64,000 nt of DNA from Streptomyces alboflavus (GTDB taxonomy: Bacteria > Actinomycetota > Actinomycetes > Streptomycetales > Streptomycetaceae), in assembly GCF_000716675.1 (NCBI RefSeq), contig NZ_JNXT01000015.1:62001-126000 (forward strand), read 5' to 3'. Position numbers and translations under genes: made by a program. Of this stretch, positions 49,192 to 57,590 are shown piece after piece. A model generated the notes under the pieces. The model ran no database searches and was not told the origin of the DNA. It saw only the letters and a list, made by a program, of their open reading frames with translations. Positions within the stretch are counted from its first letter, which is position 1. Each line of letters begins with the position of its first letter.

Positions 49192-50508
49192 ATGAAGAAA
49201 GCGATCCTGCTCCTCATGCACCAGGGCAAGTCGTACACCGAGGAGGTCGCCGCGGCCACCACCGGGCTCGGCCTGACCCTGGTCGCCCTCAGCTCCCGGC
49301 CGGAGCTGCCGGAGGCCCTGGAGGCGAGCCGCCGCCACCTGGCGGACTGCGTGGTCACCGAGGAACCCGAACTGCACTCCGGCGACGTCGAGAAGGCCGT
49401 GCGCGAACTCGCCGACCGTGGCTACCGCGTCGAGGCCGCCCTCGCCACCTTCGAGGGCTACCGGCTCCTGATGGCCGAACTCAACGACCGGCTCGGCGCG
49501 CGCGACTGCGCCGAACCCGCGCTGCGCCTCTGCCTCGACAAGTACGCACTGCGCCGCCACCTCTTCGCCGAGAAACTGAGCGACGTCCGCGTCCACCGGA
49601 TCACCCCGGGCTCGCCCCCCGAACTCGACGCCTCCGCACGCTGGTTCGTGAAGCCGGTGCGCGGTGCCTCGTCCTTCGCGACCTTCGTCCTGGACGACGT
49701 CGAGGACCTGGCCGACCTGCCCGCGATCCAGGAACAGATGCGCGCCGACCGGCGCATGAAGGCGATCTTCATGGACCGGTACGACTTCCTGGTCGAGGAG
49801 TACGTCGAGGGACCCGAGTTCAGCTTCGAGACGTTCCTCCTCGACGGCCGGGTCCACCACCTGTGCGTCCACGAGAAGGCCCGGGTGGAACGCTTGGAGC
49901 GGACCGTCCTGGAGGGGATGTCGGTCAGCCCGCCCGTGAGCCTCGGCCGTGACCTCGTCCTGGAGGGATCCGACCACGTCACCCGCTGCCTCGCCGCCCT
50001 CGCGGGGCACGGTCTGACCGACGGCGCCTTCCATGTCGAGGTCAAGTACTGGGAGTCGAGGAAGCGCTGGGAGATCATCGAGATCAACCCCCGCATGGGC
50101 GGCAGCCTCATCAACGCCAGCGTCCAGACCGTCACCGGGCACTCCCTCCTCGACCTGTGGACCGAGTCCCTGCTGCTCCCCGACGACGCGCGGGACGCCT
50201 TCCACGACCGGCTCGCCCACGCCTCCCAGCTGGAGGCCCTGCGCACCGGCGCGCCCACCCGGGCGACCGTGTTCCTCAGCAAGTACGGCGAGAAGGGGCG
50301 GACCGTCGACGCGATCCGCTTCGAGCCGCCCACCCGCCCGCCCCGGATCCTGCGGGTCCATGTGGCGGAGGGAACCGAACTCGAGGCGTCCGACCGGGGG
50401 ATCTGCCTGATGGACGCCCTCTGGGACGCCGACTCCGACCGCCTGGACGCCGAGACCGACTTCCTCGACCGACACGCGACGGACCACTTCCACGTCCGCT
50501 ACCGCTGA
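49192..50508 (+). CDS. ATP-grasp ligase 2
   Basis: A 438-residue ATP-grasp ligase, distinct from ligase 1. K154 lies in 'RWFVKPVRGASSFATFVLDD', 'DFLVEEYVEGPEFSFE' is the adenine/hinge segment, and metal-binding residues are in 'EVKYWES' (E283) and 'EIIEINPRMGGSLINAS' (E297, N299, R301). The C-terminal extension (from about 355) is the extra domain common in dipeptide ligases and biotin-carboxylase-like enzymes. ATG 49192 has GGAGGAG eight bases upstream; ATG 49156 overlapping the previous stop is less likely. It should form an amide or peptide bond with ATP. Confidence 0.87.
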   Translation: MKKAILLLMHQGKSYTEEVAAATTGLGLTLVALSSRPELPEALEASRRHLADCVVTEEPELHSGDVEKAVRELADRGYRVEAALATFEGYRLLMAELNDRLGARDCAEPALRLCLDKYALRRHLFAEKLSDVRVHRITPGSPPELDASARWFVKPVRGASSFATFVLDDVEDLADLPAIQEQMRADRRMKAIFMDRYDFLVEEYVEGPEFSFETFLLDGRVHHLCVHEKARVERLERTVLEGMSVSPPVSLGRDLVLEGSDHVTRCLAALAGHGLTDGAFHVEVKYWESRKRWEIIEINPRMGGSLINASVQTVTGHSLLDLWTESLLLPDDARDAFHDRLAHASQLEALRTGAPTRATVFLSKYGEKGRTVDAIRFEPPTRPPRILRVHVAEGTELEASDRGICLMDALWDADSDRLDAETDFLDRHATDHFHVRYR

Positions 50509-50526
50509 CCCAGAAGGAGAACCACC

Positions 50527-51276
50527 ATGAACCGTGTGCGGAGCACCGGGATCACCCACCCGAAGCCGTTCTACGACGAGGAGCAGAGCCGTCTGAAGAA
50601 GGCCGAGCTCGACCGCTACCTGGACAAGAAGATGGCGGAGTGGAAGGCCACCGTTCCCTTCGCCTCCCACCTGACCGAGCCCGAACTCCACCAGGCGTAC
50701 TACCGCCGCACCCTCATCGAACACGTGTGGCGGATCCGCCTCTCCCGGGTCAGCCAGTCCAAGGCCATCTACAAGATCGCCCAGGTCGCGCCCAGGGCCG
50801 CCCGCGACTACGCGCAGTACCAGGCCGACGAGATGCTCCACGACAAGCTGTACATCAGCGACGCCGCGGCCGCCGGCGTCACCGAGGAGGAGATCCTCGC
50901 CACCGAGCCCTACCTCTCCACCCGCCTCTTCGAGGGCTTCTTCTACTACGCCCTGGAACACGAGTCGGCCCTCGCCCCGGTCGTCTCCAACTACCTGGTG
51001 GAGTACACCCAGATCAAGCTCCAGCCGGCCATCGTCGACAACCTCCAGAAGCGCCTCGGCAAGGAGAACGTCAAGGGGCAGGCCGCCCACCTCCACGTCG
51101 ACAGCACCGAGGACCACTCGCAGGAGATGTGGGACATCCTCCGCCAGCTGATCTTCAGCGAGGAGGACTTCCAGCAGGTGTTCAAGTACATCGACGACGT
51201 CCAGGACATCCTCGCGATGTTCTTCCGGGAGATCTACGAGGACACCGTCGCCCGGCACGCCGCATCGGCCGTGTGA
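50527..51276 (+). CDS. Haem-oxygenase-fold diiron oxidase (HDO/PqqC/TenA-like)
   Basis: A 249-residue all-helical protein resembling the haem-oxygenase-like diiron oxidase/oxygenase group. Candidate iron ligands are E65, E102 and H105 (ExxH in 'QADEMLHDKLYISD'), E144/H145/E146 ('YALEHESAL') and H197 ('DSTEDHSQEMWD'). Known members cleave C-C bonds, desaturate side chains or N-oxygenate amino acids (for example UndA, BesC, SznF). AAGGAG precedes the ATG. Its place after two ligases and before two further oxygenases suggests it tailors an amino acid or peptide. PqqC/TenA-like non-iron function is an alternative, but the spacing favours metal binding. Confidence 0.82.
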   Translation: MNRVRSTGITHPKPFYDEEQSRLKKAELDRYLDKKMAEWKATVPFASHLTEPELHQAYYRRTLIEHVWRIRLSRVSQSKAIYKIAQVAPRAARDYAQYQADEMLHDKLYISDAAAAGVTEEEILATEPYLSTRLFEGFFYYALEHESALAPVVSNYLVEYTQIKLQPAIVDNLQKRLGKENVKGQAAHLHVDSTEDHSQEMWDILRQLIFSEEDFQQVFKYIDDVQDILAMFFREIYEDTVARHAASAV

Positions 51277-51322
51277 CCCGCACCTTCCGGCCCGCACCGC
51301 TCAGCAGAGAGGAACCCCGCGC

Positions 51323-52204
51323 ATGTCCGCACGCGACATGGACGCGCTCGTCAAGGAGTACCGCGAGAACGGCTTCGCGGTCGTCGAGCGCCTCTTCGAC
51401 CCGAGTGAAGTAGCCGAGCTCAACACCGCCGTCACGGAGATCCTGGACGTCCCCGACCTCGGCTCCGTCGCCGAGGTCGAGCCGGGCGACAACGGCATCG
51501 CCCGCCGGATCTGGTCGCCCACCAAACAGCACTCCGCGTTCGAGCGCGCCGCCGCCCACCCCCGGCTGCTCGACCACATCGAGGCGCTCATCGGCCCCGA
51601 CATCCTCTTCCACTACAGCAAGCTCCACCTCAAGGCCCCGCACGTGGGCAGTGTCGTGGACTGGCACCAGGACTTCTCCTACTACCCCCACACCAACACC
51701 GACCTGGTGACGGCCCTCGTCTACCTGGACGACACCACCACCGAGAACTCCGCACTCCAGGCCGTCCCCGGCTCCCACCGGCGCGGCCTCGCCGACCACT
51801 ACGTCGACGGCTACTTCCGCGGCAAGGTCGCGGGCGCCGACGCCCCCGACCCGGCGCTCGCCGTGTCCATCGAGGCGCCCGCCGGCAGCGTGATCTTCAT
51901 CCACTGCCTGCTCCTGCACTACTCGTCGCCGAACCGCTCCGACCGGTACCGCCGCGCCTACCTGCCGGCCTACCGGGCGGCTGACGCCTTCCCGATCCAC
52001 TTCGGTGCGCACGCGGGCCACAACGAGCCCGGAGTGAAACTCCTGCGCGGCAGCGTGTCGGACACGGCACGGGTCGAAGCCGGGGCGTGGCGCCTCCCGC
52101 TCGCGGAGCGCCCCTTCGGCTCGCTCTTCCAGCTCCAGGAGGGTGCCCACGACACGTCGACCGCGGCGGCCACGGGGTACGCGACGCCGGAGGATGCGAC
52201 GTGA
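51323..52204 (+). CDS. Phytanoyl-CoA dioxygenase-type Fe(II)/2-oxoglutarate oxygenase
   Basis: A 293-residue PhyH-family enzyme. The iron-binding triad is H115 and D117 ('VVDWHQDFSYYP') with H199 ('IFIHCLLLHYSS'), and an Arg such as R210/R211 ('RYRRAYLPAY') would bind 2-oxoglutarate. It hydroxylates, halogen-independently, an aliphatic substrate; in natural product pathways relatives hydroxylate, epoxidise or cyclise amino acids. AGAGAGGAA precedes the ATG. Its stop overlaps the monooxygenase start (GTGA). Together with the diiron and flavin enzymes it makes three oxygenases in a row, indicating a heavily oxidised product. Confidence 0.87.
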   Translation: MSARDMDALVKEYRENGFAVVERLFDPSEVAELNTAVTEILDVPDLGSVAEVEPGDNGIARRIWSPTKQHSAFERAAAHPRLLDHIEALIGPDILFHYSKLHLKAPHVGSVVDWHQDFSYYPHTNTDLVTALVYLDDTTTENSALQAVPGSHRRGLADHYVDGYFRGKVAGADAPDPALAVSIEAPAGSVIFIHCLLLHYSSPNRSDRYRRAYLPAYRAADAFPIHFGAHAGHNEPGVKLLRGSVSDTARVEAGAWRLPLAERPFGSLFQLQEGAHDTSTAAATGYATPEDAT

Positions 52205-53301
52205 CAGAGCTGCGAGTGCACTGGAACTCGCCGCTCAGCGGGCAGCAGAAGGCGTCGGGCAAGTACCGGGTCGGCGAGCTGGACTTCGACGGGATCGTCG
52301 ACTTCGCACAGGAGGCGGACCGCCTGGGCGTCGACTCGCTCCTCATGGGGATCGGCTTCCACATGCCCGATCCGCTCCCGATGCTCGGCGCCCTGGTCCG
52401 GGAGACCGAACGCGTCAAGTTCCTCCTCGCCTACCGCCCCGGACTGCTCCCGCCGACGCTCTTCGCCCAGGTGGTCAACACGGTCTCGTGGATGTCGGAC
52501 GGACGGATATCCCTCAACCTGGTCGCCGGCACCTCCCCGGCCGAGCAGGCGTACTACGGAGACTTCCTCGCCCACGACGAGCGCTACGCGCGCTCCAACG
52601 AGTTCCTGGACATCCTCCACCGGTTCTGGCGCGGTGAGACCCCGCTGTCCTACGAGGGCGACCACTACCGCATCAAGGACGCGCAGGTCGGCCTGGGGTA
52701 CAAGGGCGGAGGCCGGCCCGAGATCTACATCAGCGGGGCGTCCGCGGTGGCGCAGCAGACCGCCGTGGAACACGGCGACTGCTGGCTGCGGTACGGCGAC
52801 ACCCCCGAGGGTCTCGCCGCGGCGGCGAAGCCCGTCCTCGCGCGGGGCGGCTGGGTGGGAACGCGCATGCACGTGCTGGCGCGGGAGACCCGGGCGCAGG
52901 CGCTCGCGGATCTCGCCGACATGATGCGCGATCCCGACGAGGAGCACCGGAAACGGATCGCGGCTGCCGTGGCCGCGTCCGATTCCGTGGCCGTGAACAC
53001 CTCGTTCCAGCTCGCTGAATCAACGGAATCCGACTGGCTGTCCCCCATGCTGTTCTCCGGCGCCGTGGCCTACCGCGGCGGTCCCGCCCTGTGCGTGGTG
53101 GGCAGTTACGAGGAAGTCGCGGCGTATCTCTACGCGTACAAGGAGGCCGGGATCAGCGAGTTCATCTTCTCCGGCTGGCCCACCCGGGACGAGATGCGGA
53201 TCTTCTTCACCCGTGTGCTGCCGCTGCTGCGTCAGCACGAACGCGCCGTCAGTGGGCGATCGAGTCGATCAGCTCGCGCGCACCCTGCCGCAGCAGGGTG
53301 A
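52201..53301 (+). CDS. Luciferase-like (SsuD-type) flavin-dependent monooxygenase
   Basis: A 366-residue TIM-barrel monooxygenase of the bacterial luciferase/alkanesulfonate monooxygenase class: '[20 protein letters not shown]', '[20 protein letters not shown]', '[17 protein letters not shown]', '[17 protein letters not shown]'. It needs reduced flavin, probably from the flavin reductase at 45732. Relatives cleave C-S bonds, oxidise amines or do Baeyer-Villiger reactions. The GTG start overlaps the dioxygenase stop and GGAGG lies upstream. The last 53 bases overlap the convergent hemC gene. It is the final gene of the rightward arm. Confidence 0.88.
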   Translation: MTELRVHWNSPLSGQQKASGKYRVGELDFDGIVDFAQEADRLGVDSLLMGIGFHMPDPLPMLGALVRETERVKFLLAYRPGLLPPTLFAQVVNTVSWMSDGRISLNLVAGTSPAEQAYYGDFLAHDERYARSNEFLDILHRFWRGETPLSYEGDHYRIKDAQVGLGYKGGGRPEIYISGASAVAQQTAVEHGDCWLRYGDTPEGLAAAAKPVLARGGWVGTRMHVLARETRAQALADLADMMRDPDEEHRKRIAAAVAASDSVAVNTSFQLAESTESDWLSPMLFSGAVAYRGGPALCVVGSYEEVAAYLYAYKEAGISEFIFSGWPTRDEMRIFFTRVLPLLRQHERAVSGRSSRSARAHPAAAG

Positions 53302-54184
53302 CCGCCACGGACGTGCCGAGGGTCGCCGGGTCCAGCGGCCCGGCCCATTCGTGGGCGTTCAGGACCGTCTTGCCGTCGGGCGTGAACACCCGGGCGCGCA
53401 GGGACAGGTCACCGCTCGGCTCGCTGCGGGCGTAGCCGGCGATCGGCGAGTTGCAGTGGCCCTGGAGCACGTGCAGGAACATGCGCTCGGCGGTGGCCTC
53501 GCGCCAGGCGTCACGGTCGCCGAGGCCGCTCACCGCGTCGATGGTCGTCGTGTCGTCCTCGCGGCACTGCAGGGCGAGGATCCCGGCGCCGATGGGCGGG
53601 CACATCGTCTCGACGGACAGGACCTCGGAGATGTGCTCCGTCGCGCCGATGCGTTCGAGTCCCGCCACCGCGAGCAGCAGCGCGTCCGCGTCCCCGGCGG
53701 CGAGCTTCGCCAGGCGGCGGCCCGCGTTGCCGCGCATCGGTACGCAGTCCAGGTGCGGGTGGGACGCGGAGAGCTGCGCGATGCGGCGCACCGACGACGT
53801 GCCGATGCGGGTGCCCAAGGGCAGCTCGTCGAGGGTCAGGCCCTTGGGGTGGATGAGCGCGTCCCGGATGTCGTCGCGCCGCAGGAACGCCGCGAACGTC
53901 GTGCCCGCGGGCAGCGGCCGGTCCGCCGGTACGTCCTTGACGCAGTGCACCGCGAGGTCCGCCTCACCGGCGAGCAGCGCCGCGTCGACCTCCTTGGTGA
54001 ACGCGCCCTTCCCGCCGAGCTTGGCCAGGTCGCCCATCCAGCGGTCGCCGGAGGTGGTCACGGGCAGGACCTCGGTACGGATGCCGGGGTGGCGGGCGGC
54101 GAGTTCGGCGCGCACCCGCTCGACCTGGGCGAGGGCCATGGGGGACGAGCGGGAGACGATGCGGATCAGCTCGGGAGCGGACAT
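53249..54184 (-). CDS. hemC: Porphobilinogen deaminase (hydroxymethylbilane synthase)
   Basis: A 311-residue HemC. It assembles four porphobilinogens into hydroxymethylbilane in haem and corrin synthesis. Catalytic D84 lies in 'HCVKDVP', substrate-binding arginines in '[15 protein letters not shown]', and the dipyrromethane-cofactor Cys is C244 in '[13 protein letters not shown]' (usually GGCQVPIG-like). No other hem genes are adjacent, so it may be a second copy separate from the main haem operon. ATG 54184 gives the normal family length; ATG 54196 is possible. Its 3' end overlaps the luciferase-like gene by 53 bases. Confidence 0.88.
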   Translation of the reverse strand: MSAPELIRIVSRSSPMALAQVERVRAELAARHPGIRTEVLPVTTSGDRWMGDLAKLGGKGAFTKEVDAALLAGEADLAVHCVKDVPADRPLPAGTTFAAFLRRDDIRDALIHPKGLTLDELPLGTRIGTSSVRRIAQLSASHPHLDCVPMRGNAGRRLAKLAAGDADALLLAVAGLERIGATEHISEVLSVETMCPPIGAGILALQCREDDTTTIDAVSGLGDRDAWREATAERMFLHVLQGHCNSPIAGYARSEPSGDLSLRARVFTPDGKTVLNAHEWAGPLDPATLGTSVAVTLLRQGARELIDSIAH

Positions 54185-54337
54185 GGCGTACACCATAGGC
54201 CCTGAGCGGCGGCCGACCCGCATCGGACCCTGCGCCAACTGGGTTACGCGGCCGAGCTGTTGATGTGCGCGGTGGGCAGCTGGGACAATCCGTCGGACGC
54301 GCCCCGGACCGGCCGCCGACCTGCGTGTCCGCCGTCG

Positions 54338-55858
54338 TCAGGACCGCCCGCACTCGCCCGGTTCCAGCGGGGGCGACGTCACCGACATGTTGGCCGTGCA
54401 GTGCGGGGTGTTGCCCTCGTCCTCGTGCCAGTCCGCGGGGCGCGGCCGGATGAACGCGAAGCCCGCGGCGGCCGCGAGGACGAAGAGACCGGCGCAGCCC
54501 CAGGCCGCCTTCCCGAACGCGGAGTCGAGGGCGTCAGGATCGGTGTACGCCGTGCCGGTCAGGCCGACCGCGAGCGGCAGCGCGGCGACCACGAGGAGCT
54601 GGGCGATGCGGGCCGCCGTGTTGTTCACGCCGCTGGCGAGTCCGGCGCGGCCCGCGTCGACCGACGCGAGCACCGTCGCCGTGAGCGGGGCCACGAACAC
54701 GCTCATGCCGAGGCCGAGCACGACCACGGCGGGCAGCACATCGGCGGCGTAGGAGGATCCGGGGCCGATCCGCAGCATCAGCAGGACGCCCGCGGCGGCG
54801 ATCAGCGGGCCCGCGCACAGCGGCAGGCGCGGGCCGAGCCGCCGGGCCAGGTCGCCCGCGGGGGCCGAGAGGAGCAGCATCAGGACGGTGATGGGCAGCG
54901 TCGCCGTACCGGCCTGGAGGGCGTCGTAGCCCAGCGTCGTCTGCAACTGCACGGGCAGCATGAACAGGATGCCGCCGATGGCCGCGTACAGGCACAGCGT
55001 CATGACGTTGGCCGCGGAGAACAGGCCGGAGCGGAACAGTTCCAGGGGCAGCATCGGGTCCCGGCGCCGGTGCTCGACCAGCAGGAACACCGCGCCCGCC
55101 GCCAGCCCGACGAGCCCTGGAAGGACCCCGGCGAGGAACGAGGAGTCGCCGGACGCGCCGATCAGCGCGAAGCTCACCCCCGCCAGGAACAGCGCCGCGA
55201 GCACCGCGCCCGGCACGTCGAAGCGCTGCCCCGCGGCACTCTCGTCGCGGCTCTCCGGCACGTGCCGCACCGCGAAGAGCACCAGTGCGGCCAGCGGCAC
55301 GTTGATGAGGAAGATCCACCGCCAGCCGGGGCCGTCGATCAGCCAGCCGCCGAGGAAGGGACCGACCGCCCCCGCGACCCCACCGAGCCCGGACCACGCG
55401 CCCACCGCCTTGGCCTGGTCGCGCGGCCGGAACGAGGAGCGCACCAACGCCAGCGAGCCCGGGGTGAGCAGCGCGCCGCCCACACCTTGGAGGGCGCGCG
55501 CGGCGATGAGGGTGCCCGCGTCCTGCGCGAGGCCGCACAGCGCGGACGCGAGGGCGAACCACACCACGCCGATGACGAGCGTGCGCCGCCGCCCGATCCG
55601 GTCGCCGAGGGCCCCGCCGAGCAGGAGCAGCGCGGACAGCGTGAGCATGTAGGCGTTGACGACCCACTGGAGCGCGGAGATCGACGCGTCGAGGTCACGG
55701 CCGAGGGTGGGAAGCGCGACGTTCACGACGGTGCCGTCCAGCATCGCCATCCCGGAGGCGAGCACCGCGCTGGTCAGGACCCACCGTCCGCGCGTCGACG
55801 CGAGGGCGACCCCGCCGTCGCCGCCCGGAGCGTGTTCGCCGCCGGGGGACGCCGTCAT
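54338..55858 (-). CDS. MFS drug transporter, EmrB/QacA (DHA2) family, 1
   Basis: A 506-residue 14-span efflux protein: 'GMAMLDGTVVNVALPTLGRD' (the first-helix motif D with 'LD.TVVNVALP'), 'LLLLGGALGDRIGRRRTLVI' (motif A), and 'GPFLGGWLIDGPGWRWIFLI' (motif C region). It probably exports drugs or end-products by proton exchange. It is preceded by a related pump on the same strand, 54 bases upstream, so the two may form a unit. No dedicated regulator is adjacent. It might export the product of the cluster on the far side of hemC, but it could equally serve general resistance. Confidence 0.88.
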   Translation of the reverse strand: MTASPGGEHAPGGDGGVALASTRGRWVLTSAVLASGMAMLDGTVVNVALPTLGRDLDASISALQWVVNAYMLTLSALLLLGGALGDRIGRRRTLVIGVVWFALASALCGLAQDAGTLIAARALQGVGGALLTPGSLALVRSSFRPRDQAKAVGAWSGLGGVAGAVGPFLGGWLIDGPGWRWIFLINVPLAALVLFAVRHVPESRDESAAGQRFDVPGAVLAALFLAGVSFALIGASGDSSFLAGVLPGLVGLAAGAVFLLVEHRRRDPMLPLELFRSGLFSAANVMTLCLYAAIGGILFMLPVQLQTTLGYDALQAGTATLPITVLMLLLSAPAGDLARRLGPRLPLCAGPLIAAAGVLLMLRIGPGSSYAADVLPAVVVLGLGMSVFVAPLTATVLASVDAGRAGLASGVNNTAARIAQLLVVAALPLAVGLTGTAYTDPDALDSAFGKAAWGCAGLFVLAAAAGFAFIRPRPADWHEDEGNTPHCTANMSVTSPPLEPGECGRS

Positions 55859-55912
55859 GGACCCACCGCCCTCCTGTCCTTCGTACGAGGGTTCCGTGCC
55901 GGGACGCGCGGC

Positions 55913-57475
55913 CTACATGTGCACGGCGCCCTCGCCGAGGTGACTGTCGGCGGGCCGCCCCTTGCGGTACAGCACGAACGTAACGAGGAAGCCGACGGCG
56001 AAGAAGAGGGCCGACCACCAGTACGCCGTCTCGTAGCTCTGCACCTGGGCCTGGGCCTGCACCTCGGGCGTCGGGCGCTTGCCGACGAGGTAGTTGGCGG
56101 CGGCGCTGGTGGCGAGGGTGTTCAGGAGCGCCGTGCCGATGGAACCGCCCACCTGCTGGGTGGTGTTGACCATCGCGGACGCCACGCCCGCGTCGTGCGC
56201 GGCGACGCCCGAGGTGGCCATGCTCATCGCAGGGGCGAAGATGAGGCCGAGCCCGAACCCGAAGACGAGCAGCGGCGGAAGGACGTGCAGGGCGTAACCA
56301 CTGCTGGTGTCGAGCGTCGTCAGCCACACCATGCCGCACGCCGAGAGCAGCATGCCGAGCGGCACGACGGGTTTCGGCCCGAAGCGCGGCACGAGGACGT
56401 TGGTGGTCAGGACGGAGATCACGACCATCACCACGACCATCGGGATGAAGGCGAGCCCGGTCTTGACGGGCGTGTAGCCGAGGATCTGCTGCATGTAGTA
56501 CGTCAGGAAGAGGAACACGCCGAACATGCCCGCGCCGGAGATGAACATCGCGAGGAACGACGCGCCCCGGTCCCGGTCGAGCACCACCCTGAGGGGAAGC
56601 AGCGGATGCGAGGCCCGTGTCTGCCACCAGGCGAAGGCCGCCACGAGTACGACGCCGATGATGAGGAACCCCCACGTCAGCGGGTCGCCCCAGTCGTGCG
56701 TCTCGGCGTTGGCGAAGCCGTAGACGATGCAGAACAGACCGGCCGACACCAACAGCGTGCCCGGCACGTCGAGTTTGGGCCGGTCCGCGGGCGCCCCCGG
56801 GTGCAGCAGGCGCCAGCCGCCGATCATCGCGGCCAGGGCGAAGGCGAGGTTCACGTACAGGCACCAGCGCCAGTCCAGGTACTCCGTGAGCACGCCGCCG
56901 AGGAGCAGCCCGACCGCGGCGCCGGAGCCCGCGACGGCGCCGTAGATGCCGAACGCCTTCGCGCGCTCGCGCGGGTCCGTGAACGTGGTGCTGAGCAGGG
57001 AGAGCGCGGCGGGCGCGAGGAGCGCGCCGAACAGGCCCTGCAGCGCCCGGGCGATCACCAGCATGCCGAAGCTGGTGGCGGCGCCGCCGAGCGCGGAGGC
57101 CAGCGCGAACCCGGCGAGGCCCGCGAGGAAGACCGCCTTGCGGCCCACCAGGTCCGCGATGCGCCCGCCGAGCAGCAGCAGGCTGCCGAACGCGAGCGCG
57201 TACGCGGTGACGACCCACTGCCGGTTGCCGTCGGTGAAGCCCAGGTCCTGCTGCGCGGACGGCAGCGCGATGTTCACGATCGTCGCGTCCAGGACCACCA
57301 TGAGCTGTGCGGTGGCGATGACCGCGAGGATCAGCCAGCGGTGCTCGTGCTTGCCGCCGGTGTGGTGGGCGGCCGGAGGCGGGGGAGGGGTGTCGGCGGC
57401 GGGCGCCGGCTGCGACAGCGGCTGCGGAATGCCTTCCGGTATGCCCTCGGGGCCGGAGCCGGGCGAGCGGTCCAT
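55913..57475 (-). CDS. MFS drug transporter, EmrB/QacA (DHA2) family, 2
   Basis: A 520-residue 14-span efflux protein with a Pro/Gly/Ala-rich cytoplasmic N-terminus. 'LMVVLDATIVNIALPSAQQD' marks the family and 'LLLLGGRIADLVGRKAVFLA' is motif A. It is clearly diverged from its downstream neighbour, so the pair is not a recent duplication. ATG 57475 has GGAGG five bases upstream; an upstream start at 57517 lacks one. It should export hydrophobic compounds in exchange for protons. The substrate is unknown. Confidence 0.87.
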   Translation of the reverse strand: MDRSPGSGPEGIPEGIPQPLSQPAPAADTPPPPPAAHHTGGKHEHRWLILAVIATAQLMVVLDATIVNIALPSAQQDLGFTDGNRQWVVTAYALAFGSLLLLGGRIADLVGRKAVFLAGLAGFALASALGGAATSFGMLVIARALQGLFGALLAPAALSLLSTTFTDPRERAKAFGIYGAVAGSGAAVGLLLGGVLTEYLDWRWCLYVNLAFALAAMIGGWRLLHPGAPADRPKLDVPGTLLVSAGLFCIVYGFANAETHDWGDPLTWGFLIIGVVLVAAFAWWQTRASHPLLPLRVVLDRDRGASFLAMFISGAGMFGVFLFLTYYMQQILGYTPVKTGLAFIPMVVVMVVISVLTTNVLVPRFGPKPVVPLGMLLSACGMVWLTTLDTSSGYALHVLPPLLVFGFGLGLIFAPAMSMATSGVAAHDAGVASAMVNTTQQVGGSIGTALLNTLATSAAANYLVGKRPTPEVQAQAQVQSYETAYWWSALFFAVGFLVTFVLYRKGRPADSHLGEGAVHM

Positions 57476-57552
57476 CGTGACCTCCAGACCCCCCGCGTCA
57501 AGAGACACCCCCGTCACACGCTAAGCGCCCCGCCCATGCCCCGCGACCTGGG

Positions 57553-57586
57553 CGATCACGGCCCCGCACGCGCGGGGCCGTGATCG
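57553..57586 (-). terminator. Strong terminator after antiporter gene
   Basis: A perfect 15-bp stem (57553-57567 with 57572-57586) with a four-base ACGC loop lies five bases beyond the antiporter stop and separates it from the MFS gene downstream. Confidence 0.75.
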
Positions 57587-57590
57587 GCGG

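Noticed and set aside
46756..52204. Mycosporine-like amino acid cluster
   Set aside because: ATP-grasp plus PhyH enzymes occur there, but no demethyl-4-deoxygadusol synthase-like gene or methyltransferase is present.
54338..57475. Recent tandem duplication of an MFS pump
   Set aside because: The two proteins differ widely in sequence and in both termini, so they are separate subfamily members.
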